Assembly: GCF_001949145.1 (NCBI RefSeq)
Contig: NW_019091484.1
Coordinates: 685,376-715,683 of the forward strand
Reading direction: 5' to 3'
DNA length: 30,308 bases
Source of the DNA: Acanthaster planci
Taxonomy: Eukaryota > Echinodermata > Asteroidea > Valvatida > Acanthasteridae
Both the position numbers and the translations under genes were made by a program. The notes beneath the pieces were generated by a model. It saw only the letters and a list, made by a program, of their open reading frames with translations. It ran no database searches and was not told the DNA's origin. This document shows, one piece after another, positions 1-10,300 of the stretch; the first letter of the stretch is position 1; each line of letters starts with the position of its first letter.

Positions 1-580
1 TGCCACATGTCACCTTATACTTTTCTCCAAAGTGTTCCATGTACGTACCATTTGAAAGCTCTCTTTCTGCTGAATTCAAAAATACGAATATCTCAGTTTT
101 TGAAAATTCCAACTTTCAGCTCATTTTGTGGTGACAGGTCATATATACTTGCATTAACTGCAGCTTTTGTGATGTAATTGAAATATAAAATGTCTTAAAA
201 AGTGTGATGTCATTGTTAGTCCGAAAAAGGAGACCATTTTGATGTACGGAAAAGCTGAGTAGGGTCTTCTTACTTGGTGACACAAACGTGGTTAGAATAG
301 ATACCAAGAAGGGTGCCATTTGGTGTTCCAGCAAAGGGATTTTGACGGTGCAAAATTTTATCAGAGTGCTATTTTTTACGAAAGGAGCTTTCCTCAAGGC
401 AAAAATGGCTGTTTGTCCCAGTGCCCTGGTCTTCACTTTGTTGACTGTTTGAAATGGTTCCATTGTTGTTTCAGTTTTCAAGAACAAGTGCCTTTGCACA
501 ATCAAAATGAATGGTGTGATTGCAGGTTCTAGTTGGAAGAGCACTGCCTTACAACAGGATCTGTGCCATTCTCTTTCCAG
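1..580 (+). other. ACOX3 intron (3' part)
   Basis: AT-rich sequence upstream of the exon at 581. No acyl-CoA oxidase-like coding was seen in any frame. The minus strand is free of stops from about 541 to 119 (about 141 codons), but the translation resembles no family I know, has no splice sites that fit the gene and is rich in Phe, Leu, Thr and Ser. It is probably a dispersed repeat or chance. Confidence 0.6.
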
Positions 581-735
581 GTGGGTATTTCTCTGGCAGC
601 GGTCCAGCCCATCTGATCCGAGACGCCATCCTGACCCTCTGCTCTCAGCTCAAAGATGAAGCTGTGGCCCTCGTGGATGTCTTTGCCCCACCTGACTTCA
701 TCCTGAATTCCCCCATCGGTGCTTCGGACGGACAG
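581..735 (+). CDS. ACOX3: ACOX3 penultimate coding exon
   Basis: The exon follows a pyrimidine-rich acceptor (ttctctttccag, ending at 580) and ends at CAG|gtgggt (donor at 736). It starts with two bases that complete a split codon, then 51 codons, leaving in phase 0. It encodes the acyl-CoA oxidase C-terminal helical region with [18 protein letters not shown] and [10 protein letters not shown]. With a G from the previous exon the split codon is Gly, which gives GGYFSG as in ACOX3. An in-frame open stretch to the left of 581 is treated as intron because it crosses the acceptor. Confidence 0.9.
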
Positions 736-1514
736 GTGGGTTTTTGTCCGTCTCTGATGTGCACTGTGAGAACTCGTCAATTGCGAATAAAATGACGTTT
801 TATTTTTAGTCTACAATGTTTCTCATTGTATTCACAGTTGACAGTAAATGGGTTCGTGTGCTGTAATAAAAGCCTTCCTGCTTTGTGGTGGAGGAAGACA
901 GTTTCATACATACTTTCTCACAGAAATTACTGAATATGGACGACAAGCAGACAATTCAATCCAGGTTTCAGGGGACAAAAATTAAATGTGCTGGCTACAT
1001 CGGATAATTTCGTAATCATAACCACAGAAAAACAAAAAAATCGCTCCGGTAACAAAAATCACGGACTGTCACGTGATGCATATTTTGCTCCGGACTTGTT
1101 CGCAGCTAAGTTAGGCTAACTTTCCAGCTTAGTGGGATACTACGTTCATAATGATGCCATTTCAGTGTTTCGAAATGGCACAGTCATTGAGAACCAAGAA
1201 CTTGATGCCACATCAGCTGGAACATGTTCAGTGTGTGTGTGATTTGCCGCATAGCTGGCCTGATAGGGTCATGTGCAGGCACACGTATTGATGTTCTTGA
1301 AGGATCCACAGCGCTCTTCTGAGCGCCAAACTTGCTCACTTGCACCTGCCGTTGAGATACCTCATTCCCAATTGGTCCTTCACCCTGCATTTTATATCTT
1401 GCCTCACAGGTGTACAAGCGCCTGTATGCCTCCTTCCTGCGGACCCCCGGCAGCTTGGAACGACCCCATTGGTGGAAGGAGTTTGTTGACAAGCCAGTCA
1501 TAGCAAAGCTATGA
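581..1514 (+). CDS. ACOX3: Peroxisomal acyl-CoA oxidase 3-like, 3' end of the gene (last two coding exons)
   Basis: This is the C-terminal part of a peroxisomal acyl-CoA oxidase, the FAD enzyme that performs the first, H2O2-producing step of peroxisomal beta-oxidation. ACOX3 handles branched-chain acyl-CoAs in vertebrates. Two exons (581-735 and 1410-1514) join in phase 0 and give 85 whole codons. Seen directly: a GGYFSG start (the first Gly split by the upstream intron), the block [17 protein letters not shown], then LNSPIG and DGQ, and after the intron YKRLY, WWKEF and KPVIAKL-stop. As I recall the families, the APPDF/SPIG spacing and the WW..EF..KPVI tail fit ACOX3, whereas ACOX1 and ACOX2 have different tails. 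The catalytic domains and N-terminus lie left of the window. The gene converges on the EMI-collagen gene. Identification rests on recognised motifs, not on a database search. Confidence 0.9.
736..1409 (+). other. ACOX3 last intron
   Basis: A 674-bp GT-AG intron (gtgggt ... cctcacag) between the two coding exons, in phase 0. An AATAAA word in it (around 863) lies inside the intron and is not taken as a poly(A) signal. Nothing else was recognised. Confidence 0.8.
1410..1514 (+). CDS. ACOX3: ACOX3 terminal coding exon with peroxisomal targeting signal
   Basis: The exon starts after gcctcacag (AG at 1408-1409) in phase 0 and encodes 34 residues and a TGA stop (1512-1514). Seen: [19 protein letters not shown], then [15 protein letters not shown]. 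The last three residues, AKL, are a type 1 peroxisomal targeting signal, a conservative variant of SKL, which the receptor PEX5 reads. The joined sequence DGQ-VYKRLY corresponds to the DGELYKNLW region of vertebrate ACOX3 as I recall it, which supports the exon pairing. Confidence 0.92.
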   Translation: MYKRLYASFLRTPGSLERPHWWKEFVDKPVIAKL

Positions 1515-1516
1515 GC

Positions 1517-1740
1517 ACCACGGGGAAAAGAATGTTGCATCCTGACTCCACTTTTCTCATCATATATCATCTCAGTAATAGTCAGTCATTACAGAAATGC
1601 TGGAAAGACATGAATTCTGGACTGAGAAACATTTACCGATGTTGTTGGGAAATACTTAGAAAATTTCTCTTCACTCCCCATAGACTTTGTACTCAACCGC
1701 TGAAGTGGAGTCAGGATGCATCATTTTATCCCACCACGGT
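1517..1740. repeat. Imperfect inverted repeat in the ACOX3 3' UTR
   Basis: The left arm (1517-1553) and right arm (1703-1740) are reverse complements. An 18-base core is perfect (tgcatcctgactccactt at 1536-1553 against 1703-1720), with weaker matching out to accacgg/ccgtggt. The loop is about 149 bases. The left arm starts three bases after the ACOX3 stop, so the spliced mRNA would carry a long stem. It may be a MITE-like insertion or an RNA structure. No clear target-site duplication was seen. Confidence 0.7.
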
Positions 1741-3371
1741 AAATGCCTGAAATGCACACTCCTCCAGTTGAACTCATTACCAGATGTATACACACTGATA
1801 TCTGACAAAGACGAAGCCTGTGATAGGATCACAGTGGTTGGCCAAAGAAAAATTGGCAAGGCAAAAATATTTACACAGGTAGTATACAGGCTTTGCGCAG
1901 TGGCCATCTTGCAGGGCAGGTTTTTTTGGTCCATGGGGAAAACCTCCTTTGTGCGTACACGTAACTTGTGGAACAGCACCGGCCTTGTTGGTATTGAAAG
2001 CGGCTGAAATCGTCAGGACAAAGGATGTCACTTTGTGCTCTAAATCAGTGGTTCTAGTATTTTACTGAAAAATATTTGTATATTTTGCACTCACAGTTGT
2101 AGTGGTTAAAAAGTACATATTAGCACGCCATACCAGCCCCACTGGACTGCAGTTGGCAGTACGGGTGTTTTCTGATTCATTTGGTTATTATTGGATTATA
2201 CAATTGTGAAATGTATGGTCTGGATTGCCGCAGGTGAAATTTAAATTGCTTAGCTTAATGGGAGTGCAATTTTGAAAGAAAGATTATAACCAGGGATGTT
2301 TGTCTAAAGAGTTTCAGGGAAAAATTCCTTGCATGTTTTGTCTTGTATTTTTTTTTACTTACTCTAAGAATGTGAAAAGTATCTGACTCATTAGGCATGC
2401 TAACAGGACACCTTCCTGAATCCCGTAAAAATTGCCAAAGTGCAAGAAAACCGATGGTACATTCCTTGGATGCAGGTTTTCTCAGTTATCCTACAAGTTG
2501 GGAGGAGAGATAGGTTGGAGGCAGGGCTCACTCCATTATTCTCTTTTCCACTGGTGCAAGTGGGATACCAAGTCTTTCTTCAAGCCCACCAAGAGTGAAT
2601 CATTCCATGTTGAGGGCGACTGGCATCAAACACTCTTGTACACGAACCACTTCAGAATTCTCATTGGATCGTTCAGCTCTGAATTGCTCCATGTGAAGGA
2701 TACGATATGCAAGATGCAGCGTCTGGTAAGGACTGCCATATATGGGCATATGTAGCATGCTTTGTTGCCATGGATCAACCAACCAGGATCTAGAATGAAT
2801 GTTTGCTTGAAGATAAAAATGTCTCATATGCAGTTAGAAGAGCCTAAGAATATATGACTTAGCTAGCACAGTTTGAAAGTTTTTATACACCGATGCATCA
2901 GCATTGCAATTGTTTTGCAGTTGAAAACTTGCGTATTACCTCTGCAGCTGGGTTTGAAATCTCTCTGTATTTGTGCTTTCGTATTTGGACGAAGCAAGTC
3001 CTATTTTTGTGACATGAAATAATGCACATGGTGTTGGTACTTCGGTGTTGTGTATTTCAGTATTATAGAGTCCTATTGGTGTAAAATTGTGGAGGTGTTT
3101 TGTTCATGAGCACTAGTTCACAAAAGCTAAACTAGATCCTTGTGGTTCTTTTAGTTACTACACCTCCATGGTTACTATAATGTGAGAATTAAAGTTCACC
3201 ATTTATTTTAAATGTTGGTATGCCAGAGAAATGGGAGAACATCTGAATGACATTTAAAATTACACAAATTTAAACTAAAAGAAAATTTACACCTCCAAGA
3301 ATGACTATCTTGCACGATTGGAAGTACTAGTGTGGGTAACATAAATGTAATTCAGTACTTGGTTGACAGTT

Positions 3372-3377
3372 AATAAA
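3372..3377 (+). terminator. Candidate poly(A) signal AATAAA for ACOX3
   Basis: The first AATAAA I found downstream of the stop at 1514; a second lies at 3584-3589. Both would imply a 3' UTR of about 1.9-2.1 kb. The assignment is position-based only; an unconventional signal closer to the stop is equally possible. Confidence 0.25.
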
Positions 3378-6296
3378 ACAAATTATAGTAGTGTGCATCG
3401 TGATCAACTCGACAGAAATGCTTGCCACACATTCCGAGTATTTGGACTGGAGAAAACATGAGTTTTAGTCTGATTTAAAAATTTTTGTGAAACATACTGA
3501 GGTTATATTCTTAACATTGCCCTTTGAAAGGGGAGTGCTTGATTTGAAAATCTTGCCATGTAATTTCACTTTTTGCGTTTTAAAATAAAGGTATGCAATT
3601 AGTGTGGTGTAATTTTTAATACGTATATAATTTACTCAGTGTAAGTTACTTGAAAGTTCCATGACTTTAACTCTCCCAGTATTACATTACTTCTAAGCTG
3701 AAAAAGATGAGGGAAAAAAGAAACAAAAAGTGGCAACCATTTACACGTAGTCTTCATGTTAGAAACAATTGTTTTATTGCCAAGACTACCTCCATATGAC
3801 CTACCATGTTACTTTTAGGGTTGTCTGTAGTACTGAACCCAACCTATGAAGTGTAGGAACTTTCCAAGGATTTGTAATTTTTTTTTCCAAGGGCCCACCT
3901 TTGGGAATGAAAATACACGAATGAATAAATATTAAACTGCAGTGTCCAGTTAGTGGAGCGTCCACGCTGTGTGAAACACTTCGCGCATGTATGTGTACAG
4001 TTTGGGGTATTGAGATCTGGAGAAATTGGATTGGATACTTCCAGTGAGCTTGAGAATACATCGGATCTTATTGAGAAGGGGCATGCAGTATGGCCACAGT
4101 TGGGACATCCAGACTCGCTGAAAACGGATACCGAGTGTAACTGGACTTAAATATGGTCGTTTTAGACAAGGGGCCTGTGGGATATCTGGACATGCTAAGT
4201 TCGTGGGGGGAGGAAACTTTGACCGGTCATTGACGGATGGGGGCTTGGTTAAACATTGGGTTTGAGCAGTTAGAAAAGCAAGGGAAACCCCAGGGTAAGT
4301 CTCTTTCGTACTTGAGGATCCTCAATTTCCAGAAAGCTGAAAGAATTCTTGGTAATCATGCAGGAATTAAAAAAAAAGTGTTTCTAGGCGGGGAGCATTC
4401 TCCATTTCCTTTCTGGTTCGTGGGAGGTGAGGCTATTCAAAGCCAATGGCATGAAATGGGCAAGGAACTAAACTGTGAGAAGGAAATTATTAACCTTAAA
4501 ATTACTTCTATCTAACTTAGTCTAATCTAATTACAACAATACTGATGTATAATGATTTCCCCCAGTTTAAGTTATACTTAAATAATGTTAAAATTATCTT
4601 ACAAAACTCATAACTAAACGATGTTGTTGAGTGTCCAGTAAATTAGGAAGGATACAATTTACGATAAAACAAGCTCCAATATAAAAAGTCACGTTTATCA
4701 AATTTATGCCATGAAAATATAGTGATAAACGTGTAAAATTGCATTAGTAGCAGGTGCTCTTTTAAGTGCCGTTGCAAATTAACTGCTCATTCAGGAAAGC
4801 AGGTGCTTGCTCCACCAACTTTGTTCAAGGCAAATTACCTTCCTTCTGTTTGCAAATATCGACCGCCATTTTGCACAGGAGTTCAAAAAGTTGACCGGTG
4901 TTGGCAACAGCTTTGGCGTAAAAGATGCACATTTAAGCCTCAATTGGTGTGAAAAAAGAGAGGTACTTCAATTAAGTATGTTATCAGTAGTTTTTTACCA
5001 TTTACCGTGAATTTAAAAGCAGTGTTAGAGTATATATAGAACGTGTTCACATAAAAAGTATACCGAGATAGAAACTACTGTAATGACAAAACTATTTTAT
5101 GCATGGGAAAAGAGAAATATATCTAGAGAAGGCGGAATGTCCTCTTTGCAGTGGTCAACAGCTTTTGATGTTAGTGACACTGATGAGTGAACAAACTAGA
5201 CTGACGTTAAAGGTACTTAAATCAGAACTGTGGCAAGTATGCATGTTTTGAATAACAAAAGTCAAACGTCGTACGAGCAGTAAAGGACGTATTACGAAGA
5301 TGTCAGATGTGCATTGACAGGAATGGTTGCCATGTGGAGGGCACAGCACATTAAACTTATGAAGTAAGTAGCAAAAACAAAGCAGATTGGATTGATTTAG
5401 GTACATTCCTGGTTTTCAAGAATGTGTTCTTAAACAAAGGCCTTTGGTATTTATTCTGCACACTTGCATGGTTAAGCCTTGTTAATCAACTATGCAAACT
5501 TGTCACAGTGCCAATTTCAGTAACTTCAACATAAATTTAGTTTGTTGACTCATCTGTGTCAATAACGCTGCAAAGAGGACATTCTGCCGTTTCTAGAGAT
5601 ACATTCTCTGTCCAATATAAACGCAGTTTTCCCATCAAAGTAGTTTTATCTCAGTATACTTTTCATGTGGACACCCTGTACTTCTTGAGTTATTCTTTTC
5701 ATTTTGTACTTGCAGTCAGCCATAGCTTGCACGAAGATGGTTGGCAAAGACTACGATTGTGGTGTAGCAAAAGAAGGGTCAATGTGTCACTTTTATTCCA
5801 TTCTATGTCAGTGCCAAACATCTTTTTAAAAAATATGCAGCATTTGTCAGAGAAGAACATTAAATTTTAAAAAAAGGAAAGAAAAAGTATATTTACAATG
5901 TAATGCATAGTAGTTAGCTGATGACCTGTCGTACCAAATGGCAGCTGAGCTCTTGCTTAGTATGGAATTCCAGTTCAATACTGAAGTATACACTCGAACA
6001 TTATTTGGTGGCATTAAATCGTTGGATATGCCCTATATACCGGTCGATTGCTTACGTTATCGGTTAATGGTTCACCAAAGCCTAATTTCACGATTCAAAC
6101 AGTCGTCCACAGCTGTGAATAATTATAAGGAAAAGGGACTGATACGGTAGGATCGGTAAATTTAGCATTGGGCAAGTAGCGCAGTAGAACAGTCACGTGA
6201 TCTATCAAACGTACCCAACATATTCATGCGTGGATAAATTCTGCCAAGATTGAACTATTTTTGGCAGGTAACTCGTATTCCCGACACAGAGACCTA

Positions 6297-6564
6297 CTGC
6301 AGAGCCATTTATGGATGCTCAGGGGGGTTGGCCCCCGCCCCCCCCCCACACCCGGATTTGCCCTTGGAGCCAGCGCACATTCAAATCTTGCGGTTAACTT
6401 CGATTTCAATTTAGCACAGAACAATAAAGATGAAACCGTAAAACTCCAGTGGCAAACTGACAACAGTGGTGAAGAGGGGAAGCAAGGGGAGCAACTACCG
6501 TACCACTAATGATGGGAACTCTTGCTCCCCTCTCCTCCCCGACAAGAGGCTGGCTACGCCACTG
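6297..6564. mobile_element. Degenerate GTGGCGTAGC/G-run element
   Basis: The right end reads ggctacgccactg (6552-6564), the reverse complement of the CAGTGGCGTAGCC terminus seen at 27541. Inside are a gggggg tract and a long C tract (about 6322-6350). The left terminus is not clearly preserved. This looks like a degenerate copy of a short non-autonomous DNA element that also occurs at 12128-12299 and 27541-27746. The left boundary is approximate. Confidence 0.45.
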
Positions 6565-6814
6565 ACTTACAAAATACAGCAGCTCTTGACACTCTTTACG
6601 TCCAAACTTTGGGAGTTTAGAGATGAAATTCCCCTTCTGTCATTTAAAAATTAGTCAAAACAATCACTAAAGTGTGCAGTTTGGCAGTCGGTGTGACTAA
6701 AACAATTCTCAGCATTAGTATTTTATCTTGTTCACACATTCCGTTTCCTCTCTGTTCAGAAATTTCCACTTTGCTTACAAATGCCAGTGAAAAAATCCTG
6801 AAGAATTATCGTCG

Positions 6815-6820
6815 TTTAAT
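6815..6820 (-). terminator. Candidate poly(A) signal ATTAAA for the EMI-collagen gene
   Basis: TTTAAT on the plus strand reads ATTAAA on the minus strand, about 130 bases beyond the stop at 6951. A canonical AATAAA is found only much further on (minus strand, 5792-5797). Assigned by position alone. Confidence 0.25.
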
Positions 6821-6950
6821 GAAGGAAGTTACCATGGCTGTCTTTCACCTTGATACTCCGTGCAAGGAATCACATAGATAGTTTTCGCCGTTATCATTAG
6901 TACAAGTGAAGAACAATGTAAGGATGTTGTTCCAATTTACCGAATCCTGT

Positions 6951-7300
6951 TCATGGAACGTTTTTGTCGTCTTTCGGTTCGTCTTGTATTTCCGATTCCT
7001 TCATTCCAGAAACGGCGACAGGAACTAACCCTATATCGAGAGTGAGACGGCCGTCCGGTTGGGGTAATATACCTAGATCGCCCGCGTCACCCAAGCCGGA
7101 AGCCTCCGTGACCGGGCTCACGCTGGCCGGTAACTCCGTGGGGGCCTTCAATTCGGTGTTGAGATCTGGCAGGCCGGGCCGACCGCTGCGATCGGGAATA
7201 TCGGTGGGGTAACCCGGAGGGTTGATGATCGTCTCGATGCTGGGCTTGGATGGGAATAAGGGGCTCATGGAGGCGTCGTTGCTGGGATCGGGGATACCAC
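6951..7300 (-). CDS. Terminal exon: Pro-rich, acidic-ended C-terminal tail
   Basis: The acceptor cttcccactcacag is followed by two bases completing Gly, 115 codons and TGA (6953-6951). The tail begins [20 protein letters not shown], contains [20 protein letters not shown], and ends [11 protein letters not shown]. It has no cysteines, no membrane segment and no collagen repeat, and is probably disordered. I do not recognise it in vertebrate relatives, whose tails are basic. GC content is clearly above the flanking DNA, as expected of a real exon. Confidence 0.88.
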
Positions 7301-10300
7301 CTGTGAGTGGGAAGATGCTTGAAGTATTCACAAGGAATTGGTACAAGAGATGTCAGGTTGGTGAGCAGTAGTAGATTTCTCACCTTTGTTCGTCTTTGTG
7401 AACTGGGTTCGAATCAGACCATGGCAATCATTTAGGAGGGGGGGAGTTCCCTTGAACATTTGTCTGAAGGTCAACATCTAGAATTTGTGCAATGTTCGAC
7501 TCTGAGACCCCGAGTTGAGTATTGTCTCTACCAATACAATTATTGTAAATAGTGGCTCAATCACATGGCGGGAAAAAAAACTAACCAGAAAGAAAACTGT
7601 GAACAAAGGCTATGGCATTATAAGTGGAAGAGGTAAAAGTATATGTAAACTGGGCCAAGGCGGGATAGAGAAAATCTTAACGACTTACCCGACTGTATTA
7701 TAAATACTTGTTCTAGGAATGACACTCTGCTTCGCAACTCAGCTATCTCCACCAGAAGAGCCTCTAATTCAACCGCCTGGAATACCAGGAGAAATTAAAG
7801 GAGTAAGATCTTGAATTCCGAAGGAGTCAGGGGCAATGGATGGACCATTCTTCCCGTTCGAGGAAGTGGGATAGTTGGTTAAAGTTTCTTTCTGTAGGCA
7901 CTGTCAAAGCCAGCACTGAGCTGAAGTAGGTCAGAACCTAACGTTCGGCCCGTACACAAGTGGACACTTTTTCCATGCTGCGTGTGACCGTGCGCAGTGT
8001 TTCTCAGTTTGTAGGGGTATTGCTAAAGGGGCAGGGTGCCCTCCGTTAGTCAGTCGGTAGCATCATGGTGTTGTCAGCAAAGGGGAACGGAGGGGGAGGT
8101 CACATACATTTCAGGTCGGGGAATCAGACTACCATCACACTTGAGAAATTCGAAGAGGGTCCGTCGGCAAATTTCATGATGGTGTCCCTCCATTTAAAAT
8201 GATTTAGCGACACCTCTACACCAGTATCAGTTTGTGATGGCATTCTATGGGAGTGTTTGAGCGAACCAGAGCGGCATTAACAGCAGCGTGTCTGAGAATT
8301 GAGCTCAAAGCACGAATGACGGAACGGGTTTGAGTGCAAAACTTTGAGAAGGGGAGTTTACTCACAGAAACATTAAGACCGTGAGCGTCTCCGTTAGATC
8401 CCACAGGTCCCGGCGGTCCTGGTTCACCTGGTGCCCCCTGAATACCTATAAAAGATGAAAGTAAAAGTGCTTTGAAATAAGTGATAAAGTAGAATAAATG
8501 ATAAAATAGGGAGGACAATTTCCAGTAATGGGATATAATAATTTCTTTCGTATCAATTCAGTCAGCAGTCCGTGTAATATTCATTTTGTTGTTTAACTTC
8601 TACTTTTAGTAAAATTGGCCACAGAATAATTCCACTCCAAAGTAACAAGTAAGGTGAATAGCTAAACTCTTGACAAGTCAATTTCCTTGGAAAGAACATC
8701 CTAGAAAACAATGTCATTAGTCAAAAACCAAGATATAAGAATTTCAAATAAAGAAATCTCTGTGAGTGTGTGTGTGTGGGAGGGGGGATAGATTTTTCTG
8801 ATTTTACAGCCATTTATTTTTTACATTCCATCAATTATTGTAAAGCTACCAGAAAGACTTTGTGGGAGAAGGGCCAATAAATGTTGACTGTAGATGAGTA
8901 TTGTTAAAATCACCTGCAAATAGCGACAAACCTCTCTTGACGGGTGTCGTATCAGCAAGCTATAGTTAAATCTGATGAGACACCATTAGTGTGGTGGTGT
9001 CACCCTCATGCGGGAAGCAGACGCGCGTGCATTTCGGCAAATCACGACAGCCTATTGATTGAGGGGGGGGTGTAACCTGTTCATGAATCACGGCTTGTGA
9101 TTCTTGTCGGTGAGTTACTCTAGATAACAAAAACCGTCTGACAAACCTGGTGCAGCGGGACCGGGCGGCCCCGGGGGCCCCTGCGGCCCTCGAGGGCCAG
9201 GAGGGCCGGCCTGGCCAGGCTCGCCCGTCTGCCCGGGCATTCCTGCATCCCCGGGTAGCCCGCGGAGTCCTGGTGGTCCCCTAGGTCCTGAGGGTCCCCT
9301 CGGACCAGCGGGCCCAGCGGGACCGGTGTGCCCCATGACAGACTCGCCTGGCCGGGTGCCGCTGGAGGGAATATTGTTAACGTACTGCGTGTTGGGTAAC
9401 GGTGACGATTGAGAGCCTGTTAACTAGAGAGATATGAAGGAGTCTTTTTGTTAGTGACATACTGTCCGCTACAATAATAACTCTCAACTGATGCATGTGT
9501 ATTAACATTGAACGTGTTTTAACATAATTTGAAAGCAGTTCCAAAACTCTGTTTAATTTCATTTATTTCAATCAATATTAACTATTGTGTCGACGGTTGG
9601 TATCTCCATATATATGATCAGTGCCCATGCTATTAAAATTATATTTAGTTTTTACCTCAATTTCCTTTTTATTTAAATTTTCCAAGTTGTTATTTTGAAA
9701 GGCCGTATTATGCTTGCTACTGTCGGTATCCGCTAATCACGTTCATTATTTTATCCTCTTTTTTCTATCATTAAAAAATACACTTACCAATCTGTCGACC
9801 TTTTGGCGTAATTCGTCTATTTGGGAGCAATTGAAGCAAACTGTATATAGGTTTAGGGGGTTGGGTTAAAGAAAAAGCCAAACATACAAAAATAATTCTG
9901 AAATTAGCAAAAAGTCTGAATTAAAGTGTTGCGGTGAGGTGAAACAGAAGACAGAAAGTTTACAAAAACTTAAAATGACGGTCTTTTTAAATTGAAAGTA
10001 TAAGTAAACTATAATTAACTCTCTATTTCGTTGAAGATCAGTCTCTAATTCCTCTGGAAAACCAACAATACGTCCCAACGTCGGACACCTGCAGAATTTG
10101 CATGTCTCGTGCGCAACCCGCTGATTGGTCGAAAGTATGTCGCCAGGTGCATCTGAAGCCAACACACTTTACAATACATTCCAAAGCAAATTGCGTGTTA
10201 GCTCAGTACGAGATTACGCTGTATGCTTTTGTCTACAGTTGTTTTTATTGTTTGCTGCTTTTCTCGACGTGTTACCGCCTCTTGCGTCAGTGTACTTAAA

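Larger units (their letters stand above)
1515..6950. other. Convergent intergenic stretch including the ACOX3 3' UTR
   Basis: No coding exon was recognised between the ACOX3 stop and the stop of the EMI-collagen gene on the other strand. The open frames here (for example around 1687-2007, 2432-2755, 4237-4515 and 5556-5870) have no recognisable motifs or consistent splice context. It holds the inverted repeat at 1517-1740, poly(A)-like words and a G-run element near 6.3-6.56 kb. Confidence 0.6.

Noticed and set aside
7405-7416. GGGTTCGAATC, tRNA B-box-like
   Set aside because: No A-box, acceptor stem or anticodon arm at the correct distance; similar words near 16505 and 21297 failed in the same way.
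8366-8378. Alternative donor CACG|gtctta so that the second collagen exon splices straight to the terminal exon
   Set aside because: Weak donor; the coiled-coil exon at 7776-7689 explains the phases and matches the family.
9147-9416. Acceptor gttaacag at 9417-9418 for the main collagen exon
   Set aside because: It would enter in phase 1, but the preceding linker exon leaves in phase 0. The acceptor seven bases earlier (exon start 9423) has a better pyrimidine tract and the right phase.
9655-9710. Heptad-like minus-strand stretch ([13 protein letters not shown]) before gtaaaa as an extra exon
   Set aside because: No pyrimidine-rich acceptor, weak donor, and the flanking exons already join in phase.
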